From contig NZ_BCXJ01000007.1 of assembly GCF_001598215.1 (NCBI RefSeq), positions 124,001-188,000 on the forward strand: a DNA stretch of 64,000 nt, read 5' to 3'. The stretch is from Shouchella clausii. Lineage in GTDB: Bacteria; Bacillota; Bacilli; Bacillales; Bacillaceae_D. Every line of letters starts with the position of its first letter. Position 1 is the first letter of the stretch. This document shows positions 32,474-42,300 of the stretch, in pieces. The notes below the pieces were generated by a model that was not told where the DNA came from, searched no databases, and worked only from the letters and a program-made list of their open reading frames with translations. The position numbers and the translations under genes are program-made.

Positions 32474-32872
32474 ATGTGGTTTTGGTTTTCAGTAATCAGT
32501 TTCGTTGGGGTTTTAGTATTCAGCATCTCAATGCTGATCTTGATAGTGAATAGCTACAATGAACTTCCCGGCATCCGTTACGATAATAAGGTAACGTACG
32601 TGGGTATCGTACTTGGACTCATTTTGGCTATAGGTCCTTCATTGGTCATATTTCCTTATAACATATTAAATGAAATTGATTGCACAGAACTTGTGAAGGA
32701 CCACGTTTTTGAGGAATATGGTTTAAAAGAAGAAGAAATAATTACGGATGTGCAATCACTAGGGAACAACGAGCGCATTTATAATATAAAAACTGAACAT
32801 GGCCAAATTGAAGTATATGTCAAAGATCAGAAAATCATTGGTTCAGAAAGCACACTTGATTCAAACCAATGA
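32474..32872 (+). CDS. Small membrane protein, tandem paralogue 1, 132 aa
   Basis: Two N-terminal hydrophobic segments (about 5-27 and 40-62) and a C-terminal soluble domain of about 65 residues containing V-F-E-E-Y-G-L-K-E-E-E-I, then Y-N-I-K-T-E and V-Y-V-K-D-Q-K-I-I-G-S. ATG 32474 chosen for AAAGGGGG. It is closest to the next gene. First of four tandem relatives; their conserved tail and divergent membrane part suggest immunity- or sensor-like variation, function unknown. Confidence 0.65.
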   Translation: MWFWFSVISFVGVLVFSISMLILIVNSYNELPGIRYDNKVTYVGIVLGLILAIGPSLVIFPYNILNEIDCTELVKDHVFEEYGLKEEEIITDVQSLGNNERIYNIKTEHGQIEVYVKDQKIIGSESTLDSNQ

Positions 32873-32889
32873 GAAAGGGGATAGCATTG

Positions 32890-33264
32890 ATGGATATGGT
32901 TATGGTTTTATATATAGGTCTTTGGGGTTTTGTAGTGCTCGGCGTCTCAATACTGATCTTGATAACTGATCCCAAAAATAAGGTAACGTACGTGGGTATC
33001 ATACTTGGACTCATTTTGACCATAGGCCCATCAATGATACATCTGCATTATAAAGAATTAGAAGAAACTGATCGCACTGAACTTGTGAAGGGTTATGTCT
33101 TTGAAAAATATGGCTTAAAAGAAGAAGAAATAATTACGGATGTGCAATCACTAGGGAATAGCGAGTACATCTACAACATAAAAACTGAACGTGGTGAAAT
33201 TGAAGTATATGTCAAAGATCAAAAAATCATTGGTTCATCAGAAAGCACACTTGATTCAAATTGA
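32890..33264 (+). CDS. Small membrane protein, tandem paralogue 2, 124 aa
   Basis: Near copy of paralogue 1: N-K-V-T-Y-V-G-I-x-L-G-L-I-L and E-E-E-I-I-T-D-V-Q-S-L-G-N are shared almost exactly, while the first 25 residues differ. ATG 32890 is preferred because AAAGGGG falls inside the longer frame. Confidence 0.65.
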   Translation: MDMVMVLYIGLWGFVVLGVSILILITDPKNKVTYVGIILGLILTIGPSMIHLHYKELEETDRTELVKGYVFEKYGLKEEEIITDVQSLGNSEYIYNIKTERGEIEVYVKDQKIIGSSESTLDSN

Positions 33265-33296
33265 TGGCTCCAATCAATAAGAAAGGAGTTTGTTAG

Positions 33297-33734
33297 ATGA
33301 ATTCTTGGTTCTTAATGACAAGCCTCTTCGGAGCCGCATATATAAAGTGGTTAATATTTGGGTTGATTACAGCAATAGCGCTAATCATTATCCTCATTTG
33401 TTATTTTACTCATGCGGAGTTGGAAGCTTATTGCTATGTATTGATACCATACTTAATAAGTGTCTCATTAGTAGGCGCTTTCTTTAATACGTTCGATTCA
33501 TTCCAAGCAGCCAATAAGAAATTGAATGAGATGCATGACACACACGTCGAAAAAGTAATCTCATACGTCTTTGAAGAATACGGGCTAAACAAAGATCAAT
33601 ATGTCCTAGATAAGCAGCCAACTGCTTCAGGTGATTATATTTATACAGCCAAATCTGCTGAGCATGATTACGAGATTTATATCGTCGATGGCGAAATAAT
33701 CGGATCAAAAGAGTTATATGATCCACAACAGTAA
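33297..33734 (+). CDS. Small membrane protein, tandem paralogue 3, 145 aa
   Basis: Two or three hydrophobic segments in the first 70 residues, then the same tail type: V-F-E-E-Y-G-L-N-K-D-Q-Y, Y-I-Y-T-A-K-S, I-V-D-G-E-I-I-G-S-K-E-L-Y. AAAGGAG precedes the ATG. More like paralogue 4 than 1 and 2. Confidence 0.65.
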   Translation: MNSWFLMTSLFGAAYIKWLIFGLITAIALIIILICYFTHAELEAYCYVLIPYLISVSLVGAFFNTFDSFQAANKKLNEMHDTHVEKVISYVFEEYGLNKDQYVLDKQPTASGDYIYTAKSAEHDYEIYIVDGEIIGSKELYDPQQ

Positions 33735-33767
33735 CTATTCATCGATATCTTTAAGGGAGTGTAACAG

Positions 33768-34160
33768 ATGGAATATCTATTATGTGGTATCGGAGTTTGC
33801 ATATTCTTTGGCTCAATGATAGTTGCCTTGAATAATGTAACGAGCCCTTATGCAAAAATAGCAAAAGCCGGCGTTATTGTTGGATTTGTTATGGCGATGG
33901 TCATACTGCTATACATTCTTATTAATAATACTTTCAATGAGAATGGACAAAACGACGGGTTAGACGAAAAAGATGTGATTTCTTACATCTTTGAAGAATA
34001 CGGCCTAACCAAAGACGAATACACCCTAGATAAGCAGCTAAAAGGCTCAGATGGGTATATTTACACAATTAAGTCAGTTAAGTCAAATGAAAAAGACTAC
34101 GAACTCTACGTGGTCAATGGAGAAATAATCGGCTCAAAAGAGCTATATGGTTCTGAATAA
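33768..34160 (+). CDS. Small membrane protein, tandem paralogue 4, 130 aa
   Basis: Two hydrophobic segments (about 2-20 and 32-52), then I-F-E-E-Y-G-L-T-K-D-E-Y and V-V-N-G-E-I-I-G-S-K-E-L-Y. AAGGGAG before the ATG. Last of the tandem set. Confidence 0.65.
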   Translation: MEYLLCGIGVCIFFGSMIVALNNVTSPYAKIAKAGVIVGFVMAMVILLYILINNTFNENGQNDGLDEKDVISYIFEEYGLTKDEYTLDKQLKGSDGYIYTIKSVKSNEKDYELYVVNGEIIGSKELYGSE

Positions 34161-34222
34161 GTCTAAACTTCGAAGATCTTTAGATTTTTTTTTGATTACA
34201 AAATGAAAGGGGTCAATTACCC

Positions 34223-34645
34223 ATGGCGAATTACGAATCGAGAATGCGGACATCTTATTTCAATGTTAAGGACGAAGATGCATTCTTGAACGAAATAAAT
34301 GAGCTCGAACTCGACGCCGATATTGAGAAAACTGACCACGGTTTTATACTTTTAGGATCAGATTTTACCTACGGCTCACAGGAACAGCTAGATGAAAATG
34401 GTGACTATATCGGCGAAAAAGAAGTGTCCGTCTTCACCATCATACAAAACCACCTAAAAGAAGGCGAAATAGTACTCGTTAATAGTATCGGCTACGAGAA
34501 AATGAAATACCTGCACGGTACATCATTCATCATCACGCCAAAGGTGGTATTAAGTGTTTGCGCTGAGGAAGCGGTAAAGGAAAAAGCAGTAGAGCTCGGT
34601 CTGTTGACAAAGGATCAGGCAGATAATCTGGAATGCATACTCTAA
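34223..34645 (+). CDS. Hypothetical protein, 140 aa
   Basis: AAAGGGG before the ATG. Begins M-A-N-Y-E-S-R-M-R-T-S-Y-F-N-V-K-D, a start I associate with small phage and plasmid proteins of unknown role. Soluble. Ends at a strong terminator separating it from the VWA gene. Confidence 0.6.
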   Translation: MANYESRMRTSYFNVKDEDAFLNEINELELDADIEKTDHGFILLGSDFTYGSQEQLDENGDYIGEKEVSVFTIIQNHLKEGEIVLVNSIGYEKMKYLHGTSFIITPKVVLSVCAEEAVKEKAVELGLLTKDQADNLECIL

Positions 34646-34658
34646 AAGCCTATCATAT

Positions 34659-34697
34659 AAGAACCCACCAGGTATCATTCCTGGTGGGTTCTTTTCT
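34659..34697 (+). terminator. Strong intrinsic terminator
   Basis: 14-bp stem AAGAACCCACCAGG / CCTGGTGGGTTCTT, 7-base loop, T-rich end. Confidence 0.9.
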
Positions 34698-34803
34698 ATT
34701 AAACGAAGAAAGAGCACTTCTACCCGAAGCGGGCGAGAACACGACCCGCTTCCGATAAATGAAGCAAGAAACCATTCAATACAAATCAGAAAGGGGCCTC
34801 AAT

Positions 34804-36597
34804 ATGTCAATAAAGATACGCAATCAGAAGCCTGCAGTATTGTACCAAGACCCATTCGACGTCCTGCCAAATATCAATGCGGACAAGAGTCTGACCGACT
34901 ATCAGGACAAACTTGCGGACCATATAAAAACACGCTATATAGATCCGATGTATGTTCCAATCAACGGCAACCAACCAGTCGTGATTGAAGACAACACCGG
35001 GGGAGCCACGAAACAAATCGACAAGGATACGCTGTTCAATGGTGTCTTGCACCTTTGGACAAACCCGACGCTCGATGTGAACCTGCAGGACCAAATCAAC
35101 GAAATCTATCGCCAAGGCATTCAATACCATTCACAAAACGACTGGTATTTCGAAGAACAACTTGGTGTGGAGGCGCTCACGCGCATGAAGTTACCTGTCC
35201 CATCACAGAAAGCGGGAAAAATTATAAAATACTCGGCATCGGTTGATGTGATTCCAACAGCAAAAGCATTCCTTGCACAACCGGACGCAATGAATGCCAT
35301 CAACTGGTTTGCCAACATCGCGGCGTACACCCATGACCGCCCATTCAACAACTATTTACTTATGACGGTCCAAACGGCCGACGTATTCAATGATGTTAAG
35401 CAGCAGGTAAAAAACTATGTACAAGCGTGGCAAACACGTCAGCCAATCAACAAAGACGTAAACAAACTTCTCGCTGACTTCGACAAGATAGACCTGACCG
35501 ACGAATTGTCAGCCGGGTTGTTTCTACCAAACGGCGGCGGGGTCGCTCAAGCCGAACAAGATGCACTATCATTCACGCGCATTATTATGTACGTGATAAG
35601 CCAATACGAGAAAAACACGACTAATCCCGGAGTACTTACCATCCAACCGTCGAATCTCCAGCAGGTATATATGCCGGAGAACATTATTATTCTAAACCTA
35701 GAGAATTACGCCCACGCCACGCCGTCCGACATCAAAAACGACTGGGACGTGTTTGAAAAGGCGCTCAATGCCAAGAAGAATCTGCGCTTTATTTCAAATA
35801 AAAAACTCATGACAGCAAAAGCCGTCAACCGAAGCATGGGCTCAGGGTATAAATCATCCAGTGCGGACTATAAAGGCAAAGGAGTGGAAAGAGCAAAAGC
35901 GCAACCATTCAGCGGCAAGCCGATTCCGGCAAAGCGAATGCTCGCTATGATGAAGCGTGTAATTGAGTCGCAAGTGACAAAACAAGTGACGCAAAACACA
36001 TATAAAAGCCAAACGATCTCATACATGCGCCCGAACCGTCGCAAGCCTGACGACATCAACCTTCCGGGCAAGTTGGTTACCACAAAATACCGCCCAGATA
36101 TTCATGTCTATCTGGATACATCGGGTTCCATTTCTGAGACGCAATACCGAGATGCAGTTACAAACTTGATTATGCTAACAAAGCGAATTAACTGCAACTT
36201 ATACATCACTAGTTTTAGCCACTACGTTAGCCAAACGGCGCTGCTCAAAACAAAAGATCGCTCTACATCACAGATCTATCAGCAATTCCTGCGCGTCCCA
36301 AAAGTCACTGGCGGGACGGATTTTGAACAAGTGTGGCGAAAAATCGACATACTTGACGAGTTCAACAAAAAGAACAACTATTCTCGCCAAATCAACTTTA
36401 TCATTACCGACTTTGGTTACTCGCTCTCAAGAGGGCACCGATGGAGCCGGGAACAAGCAAGCTTAAAGCACACGTATTACGCACCCATGTCGATGGATCC
36501 GCAAGGGTGGAACCATCTTCTTCGTTGGGCAAAAGATTTCCGGGATCAAATGATAAAAGCGGGAGATCATAGCGTACGCAAACGCATGCTTCTCTGA
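34804..36597 (+). CDS. VWA-domain protein, MoxR partner, 597 aa
   Basis: The C-terminal von Willebrand A domain carries a complete MIDAS metal site: D438-T-S-G-S442 in 'YLDTSGSIS' and T502-G-G-T-D506. The first 400 residues are unrecognised and helical, with a basic Ser/Lys stretch near 350. MoxR ATPases and VWA proteins work as a pair in assembly or metal insertion of target complexes. ATG 34804 is used because AAAGGGG lies before it; 34759 would swallow that site. Confidence 0.85.
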   Translation: MSIKIRNQKPAVLYQDPFDVLPNINADKSLTDYQDKLADHIKTRYIDPMYVPINGNQPVVIEDNTGGATKQIDKDTLFNGVLHLWTNPTLDVNLQDQINEIYRQGIQYHSQNDWYFEEQLGVEALTRMKLPVPSQKAGKIIKYSASVDVIPTAKAFLAQPDAMNAINWFANIAAYTHDRPFNNYLLMTVQTADVFNDVKQQVKNYVQAWQTRQPINKDVNKLLADFDKIDLTDELSAGLFLPNGGGVAQAEQDALSFTRIIMYVISQYEKNTTNPGVLTIQPSNLQQVYMPENIIILNLENYAHATPSDIKNDWDVFEKALNAKKNLRFISNKKLMTAKAVNRSMGSGYKSSSADYKGKGVERAKAQPFSGKPIPAKRMLAMMKRVIESQVTKQVTQNTYKSQTISYMRPNRRKPDDINLPGKLVTTKYRPDIHVYLDTSGSISETQYRDAVTNLIMLTKRINCNLYITSFSHYVSQTALLKTKDRSTSQIYQQFLRVPKVTGGTDFEQVWRKIDILDEFNKKNNYSRQINFIITDFGYSLSRGHRWSREQASLKHTYYAPMSMDPQGWNHLLRWAKDFRDQMIKAGDHSVRKRMLL

Positions 36598-36623
36598 CAG
36601 TACGAATCTATCAAACAAACAGC

Positions 36624-36657
36624 AAGGGGTAGTGGGTCCGAACCGCTACCTCCTTTT
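36624..36657 (+). terminator. Terminator after the VWA gene
   Basis: AAGGGGTAGTGG pairs with CCGCTACCTCCTT (one bulge, one GU), followed by TTTTG. Its presence argues against the GTG at 36632 as the start of the next gene. Confidence 0.55.
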
Positions 36658-36694
36658 GTCAACTAAAAAAAATGAATTGGGGGTTGCTTATGAA

Positions 36695-37249
36695 ATGGAC
36701 ACAAGAGAGGTGTTACGACCATACAAAAAACAACGGATAGGATGGGAAGGCGTACTCATTGACGTTATTTCACCAAATAAACGGAACGGGTACACCTACG
36801 GGCTCGTATTTGCCAGCCTGTATGCACCAAACGAAGATATTGAGCTTGACCACGCTGTTATCAAAATGGAACCACAAGAATTCAAGAGAGCTGATTTTAG
36901 CCAATACACACGCTACTATTTTACAGCTGCAGTCGCATCGTACTACAAAGCAATCAGCATACTGGGTGTCATTGCCCAGCGAGAAAACTTTATGCTGCAA
37001 AACATCAATATGCGGAAACTGCGAGAGCTACCTGAATCCAAAATGACGCAACCAACGATGTATGTGGCCACTCGAATCCACAACATCATGTTGTCCAAAG
37101 AACTGCGTCACACCGAACAGGAACTGATCGATACGGTGTTACAAACGCCGAATGACGGCTCGGTTGAACGATTCATTAATGATTGCACAAATAGTTATCG
37201 ACAAACAAGCGTCAGCAAAAAAGAAATCGAAGAGACGCTATACGCCTGA
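36695..37249 (+). CDS. Hypothetical protein, 184 aa
   Basis: ATG at 36695 with GGGGG 11 bases before; a GTG at 36632 would lie in the terminator hairpin. Not recognised: a beta-rich first third, then helical with several Arg/Lys. It precedes the ClpA-like gene by 30 bp, so the two are likely co-expressed. Confidence 0.5.
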   Translation: MDTREVLRPYKKQRIGWEGVLIDVISPNKRNGYTYGLVFASLYAPNEDIELDHAVIKMEPQEFKRADFSQYTRYYFTAAVASYYKAISILGVIAQRENFMLQNINMRKLRELPESKMTQPTMYVATRIHNIMLSKELRHTEQELIDTVLQTPNDGSVERFINDCTNSYRQTSVSKKEIEETLYA

Positions 37250-37279
37250 AAAACAAACTCATTAAAGGAGTGGTGATAA

Positions 37280-39241
37280 ATGGAAATCAAAACAGGGAAA
37301 CACGACACCTTACGTATGGCGTCAATCCATGACTTTGGAAAGAACGACCAGAATGGCAGCAACAGCGGCTCTGGGTCGAGCACTAGCGCCAGTGGTTCGG
37401 CTGTAATAGTCACGCAAGCCCCTTCAAATTCAAAATCAAAAGGGCCGGGTGAAGAAGACACGGGCCTCCTGGTCAACTACAACGAACTGGCCAAAAAGGG
37501 TGAATTCACTGAAGCCTTATTCCGTGACGCTCAAATCATGCAAACACTGAGCGTATTAGCCTCTAAAAACAAACCCAATGCGCTGCTCACAGGGGACGCC
37601 GGTGTTGGAAAGACACAAATTGTTGAGGAGATCGCCCGCCGATTGGTAAATGACGATCCAATTGTAAACGGGCTACTAAAAGGCATCACGTTGTATGAAC
37701 TTCCCCTTGGGAAAATCGTGAGTGGTTCAAGCTTAGTCGGTCAGCTGGAGGAAAAGATTTATCAAGTCATTGACTTCGCACAAAACGCGAAGAGCAAAGC
37801 GATTATTTTTATTGATGAAATCCACCAGATCATGGGATCGTCAGAAACCAACCCGACGTACAACAAGCTTGCTCAAATCTTGAAACCAGCCCTCGGTCGC
37901 GGACACCTGCGCGTCATCGGGGCGACCACTACTCAGGAAGCGGTTACGTTCTTAAGCGACCCAGCTTTCTCGCGCCGTTGGTCTGAAGTGCAGGTCCCAG
38001 AATTAAGCCCAGAGCAAACAGCTGAGATCATCTTAAACATACGTGATACCTTCCAGAAACACCATAACGTCATCTTACCCGATAATGTAATCGAGCAGGC
38101 GGTCGCCATCGGCGATGAATTCAAACAGTACGGTTCTCACCGACCGGATACAACGATTACGTTGATCGACAAAGCCATGGCAGACGCGCGAATTAAACGC
38201 ATTAAACTGGAAGAAGACGCAAAAACCAATCCGCAATTAAAACACATCATCGCAGCTCAGCCACGGCCAATCATTAACGTCAAACAGCTAAAACAGTCAG
38301 CACTATCCCTGCTGACAGGCGATGAAAAAATGTTTGAACAAAATGCCGATCGACTTAAAGATACACTAAATGCCCAAATTATTGGCCAAGCATCCGCAAA
38401 AACAGCCGTCGTAGATGCAGTTAAACGGTTGGGGCTACGACTTACTAAACGCAAACGCCCTGTAAGCTTTTTGTTCGCAGGACCGTCCGGTACAGGGAAA
38501 ACCGAAATTGCCAAGCAAGTCACAGAAGCGGTATTCGGCTCAAAAGAGCGCATGGTATACATTAACATGTCCGAATTTTCAAACCCTGCGTCAATGACAC
38601 GCATCATCGGTTCATCTGCTGGCTATGTTGGCAGCGACTCCAAACAGGAGCTCCCATTCGACACGCTAGAGAATAACCCGTATCAGGTCGTATTACTGGA
38701 TGAATTCGAAAAGGCGCACACAGAAGTACAACGCTTCTTCATGCAAGCGCTTGATGAAGGAGTGGTAAAGACAAATCGCAACAAAGAAATCGACTTTTCC
38801 CGCACGATAATGATTGCAACCACCAATGCAGGCGTCATCGACATGGCGAAAAACGCTATTGGCTTTACACAAGACGCAGAACCAGAACGCTCAAGTGAAG
38901 ACATCATCCGCATCCTGCAATCGTCGTTCGACACGGAACTTTTAAATCGCTTCGAGAAACTAATCGCGTTTACGCCAATCAAGAAAGAGGATTACACGAG
39001 AATCCTGGCGGTGAAATACAACCAAATCGTTCAAGAAGCACAGGCAAACCGTAAAGATCTGGTGTTCTCACCAAGCCATGTTGACATTGAACAAGCGCTT
39101 CAGAATGACAAGCTGCTAGAGCTCGCTGAACAATCTTACACGCCAGCATCCAACGGCCGACCGGCAGAGCGAACGATTCGTGAACATATCGAGCAAACAA
39201 TTCTCGATAATCCAAATGACACCCAGTTTGACCTGCTATAA
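37280..39241 (+). CDS. ClpA/ClpC-like double AAA+ ATPase, 653 aa
   Basis: Hsp100 unfoldase with both ATPase modules. Module 1: Walker A G-D-A-G-V-G-K-T (105-112) and F-I-D-E-I-H-Q. Module 2: G-P-S-G-T-G-K-T (401-408) and L-L-D-E-F-E-K-A-H (about 472-480). I527-G-F lies where ClpA and ClpC carry their ClpP-binding loop, so it could deliver substrates to host ClpP. The normal Clp N-domain is missing; a Gly/Ser-rich linker (27-42) and an unrelated 95-residue N-terminus replace it. AAAGGAG before the ATG. Confidence 0.9.
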   Translation: MEIKTGKHDTLRMASIHDFGKNDQNGSNSGSGSSTSASGSAVIVTQAPSNSKSKGPGEEDTGLLVNYNELAKKGEFTEALFRDAQIMQTLSVLASKNKPNALLTGDAGVGKTQIVEEIARRLVNDDPIVNGLLKGITLYELPLGKIVSGSSLVGQLEEKIYQVIDFAQNAKSKAIIFIDEIHQIMGSSETNPTYNKLAQILKPALGRGHLRVIGATTTQEAVTFLSDPAFSRRWSEVQVPELSPEQTAEIILNIRDTFQKHHNVILPDNVIEQAVAIGDEFKQYGSHRPDTTITLIDKAMADARIKRIKLEEDAKTNPQLKHIIAAQPRPIINVKQLKQSALSLLTGDEKMFEQNADRLKDTLNAQIIGQASAKTAVVDAVKRLGLRLTKRKRPVSFLFAGPSGTGKTEIAKQVTEAVFGSKERMVYINMSEFSNPASMTRIIGSSAGYVGSDSKQELPFDTLENNPYQVVLLDEFEKAHTEVQRFFMQALDEGVVKTNRNKEIDFSRTIMIATTNAGVIDMAKNAIGFTQDAEPERSSEDIIRILQSSFDTELLNRFEKLIAFTPIKKEDYTRILAVKYNQIVQEAQANRKDLVFSPSHVDIEQALQNDKLLELAEQSYTPASNGRPAERTIREHIEQTILDNPNDTQFDLL

Positions 39242-39294
39242 GCCAAAAGTTACTTCTGACGGAAAACCCAAAAGCGATTTTCATAAGAGACGTC

Positions 39295-39327
39295 GGCCAT
39301 GTGTACAACAAACGAGCGCACATGGCC
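39295..39327 (+). other. Intergenic hairpin
   Basis: GGCCATGTG / CACATGGCC (9 bp), 15-base loop, between the Clp-like and helicase genes. No T run. Confidence 0.5.
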
Positions 39328-39374
39328 AATCAAATAAACAGGAATCCAAAACCTAAAGGAAAGAAGGTACAAAT

Positions 39375-42300
39375 ATGCCAATTACAATCGACACGAATTC
39401 AGACAATCTACAGGATCAAATCAAGCAGGCGAACACCAGTATTGCGTTAAACAAACAAGTAGATGCCAAATACTTCTCAGAAAACTTGACTGGGAATGGA
39501 AAACGCAAAAGCGGTCTATTCTCAGTAGAGGCAGGAACAATTAATGATTTTATTAGGGAGAACCGCCGCTTTTTAGACGAAGTAGCATTAAACGAAGGGG
39601 CTATTAAGAACAACCAACGCCACGAACAACAGGTGTTCGGCAACTTTTTTCATAAAAGCACCAAAGAAACCGATTCGGAATTCAAGAAATTTGAAAATAA
39701 CCTGACCGTCATGATTCCGCCGGTCATCTTTCTTTCGATTTTGTCTGGAAACACGCCTGCTGCTCTTACTTTCCCAAAGAACATTGGGATGTATAATATC
39801 AATGCGTTAGAGAAAACGTGGACGAAACTCACAAGTGGAACCATTGACGGAAAACCGGCGACGACCTACGTCCTACCCGTCATCCAGTCCATACGCCTGT
39901 ATTCCCGTGATGTAAAACATCAATCAAAATCCGGTCATGTCACAACGAGATCACAAGTTTCTGGACAACCTGACATCTATGTTCTGTTCGCAACGGTGCT
40001 TGATAGCATGGATAAAGATGGCGACATGATTTTTGCAAATAACCCCGTCAATGGTGGGAGCTACGTGACAGAAAATCAAGGCGTCATCACGATAGCACAA
40101 TTAAAAGAGCGATCAGCAACAGAATACGATTACGCCAAACTCCTCGACCGTCTGGAACAGCACCTATATGTTGTCATCGGCAACTTTAACGTAGGCATCC
40201 CAAGTGTTGCAACGCATCAGCTCTCTCTTACGGTCGGGGATTTATCCATGAGCGATCTGCTTAAATCCCAAGCAACGACCATCACACATCAAGCGGAAGA
40301 GACGCTAATCAAATTTGTTCAAACGTTTAGCGCCCGCATGAAGGAATTGCAAGCAAAAAAGAGCAAATACCCAGGCATCCAAAAGCATATGGTCAATGCG
40401 CTCGTCACATTCGTCCAACACATCGATCTACTAAACGAGATTGAGGAGAACTTGATCACTACTGATCTATTAGCTTCAATTTATCAAGAACTGAAAGCTA
40501 ATATCAAAGATCAACGCGCAATGAACGACATCGCACGCCATAGTCTGCGCCTGTTGTTGTCCCAACGCTTACACGAACTAGAAGAAATTCGGGATAATAA
40601 CGGCTTGTACCAATTCAAACCGAAGAACGTGCAAGTCAACCAAGCTATGCAACAAAATCCAAATTATTCAACACAACAAAAACGCATTGTCACCACGACT
40701 GATCCACTCGTTATCGGCCAAGCGGGTGCGGGTTCTGGAAAGTCCCATACGCTCATCGGTCGAATCAACTACCTAAAAGACCAGGGAGAAGACCTGAGCA
40801 AAGTGCTCGTTTTGAGCTTTACGAACGTCGCTGCCATAAACATCAACAACCGTTTCCCAGGCGTACGCTCTGAGACACTTGCCAATATGTTCCATACAAT
40901 TTACTCAGCGACGTATCCGGCACAAAGTTTGTCCCAGCCGTCAACCGTTGCGAACTCAATCCGTTTATTAAATCCATCAAGCCAATATTTCCAGGATTTA
41001 GGGTTGAACGCAAACAAATTGAGAACCTTTATGAACGAGTTCGCTACAAGGCTCGAACAGTTCGACCAAACTGGGTATAAGCGTGTAAATTTACAGCAAG
41101 AATTAAAACGCTTGTCCAATTTAATCGAAGGGAATCTAGATATGTGTACACATGTCTTAGACGCTGTCGAGCAAACGACACTGGAGCTTGAACCGATCAT
41201 TATTCACCACAAATTGTTATTAAACGGGGATGATTTAAATATCCCGGTCGCGTATCAAAACCTAAATTACATTATCACAGACGAGAGTCAAGACATTTCG
41301 ACGTTTGAATACATCCTGCTGCTCGAACTCACGCTCCACTATCGCTCTCAGCTCTTAATCATTGGTGACGGATCGCAAACACTGTATGAGTTCCGTAACT
41401 CCGATCCGCGTTACATGAATGCGCTGGAAGCATCAAACGTATTTACTAGCCACAAGTTGGAGACCAACTATCGCTCCAACGAAGAAATCCTGATGTTTGC
41501 TAATCAATTTCTACAAGTAATTGATGCGAACAAATATGCAGGCATTCAACTCAAATCGTCCAATTTCAGCAATCCGACCGAACAAACAGTTCGTGAGATG
41601 ATCACCATCGGTGACAATGAAATCACAGGCGGTACGATGACAGAATACATCGAAGGCGTGAAAGATTACTTACAGAATGACAGCGGCTTTGAAAAGTGGT
41701 TCATCGAACGTGTTAAGAAAGGCGAGCAAGTTGCTATCATGGGATGGACGAGAAAAGAAGTCCTAGAGGTCAGTGAAGTCATCGAAGCGATGCTGAGAGA
41801 CCACAGCCTCGGTCACATTGAGATTACCAACATCATGTCAAATAACGAGCGACCAATGACCCTGCTTTCAAGGTTTGCAAGAGACAAAGCCGTCGAGTTA
41901 CGATCGTTTGATCCCACGCACAAGCATTACATGCAAGAAATCGAGCGCCACGCCAGCGAATTCGTAAAAAAGACGTTCAATCGGGCAACCAGTAAGCAAA
42001 GCACGTTCTACTACGACTTCATCTTAAGAAATATAAATACTGTTGTGCAAAGCTATGAATGGAATGCATGGCTCGCAGATTACCGAGCGGATAAGATCAA
42101 CGAGCACCAAATCGGTAGCTTCCTAATTCAACAACTCTTGCGCTTAGAAACACGCAAGAATGCCATGGACCAGTTCTTGCGCAAACAAAAAGATGTACCG
42201 AACTACGATAAATGCCCGATCATTTTGTCTACAATCCATGGGACGAAGGGTCTTGAGTTTGACCATACGGTCGTTCTATTCAACGAAGCAAAACGAGGTG

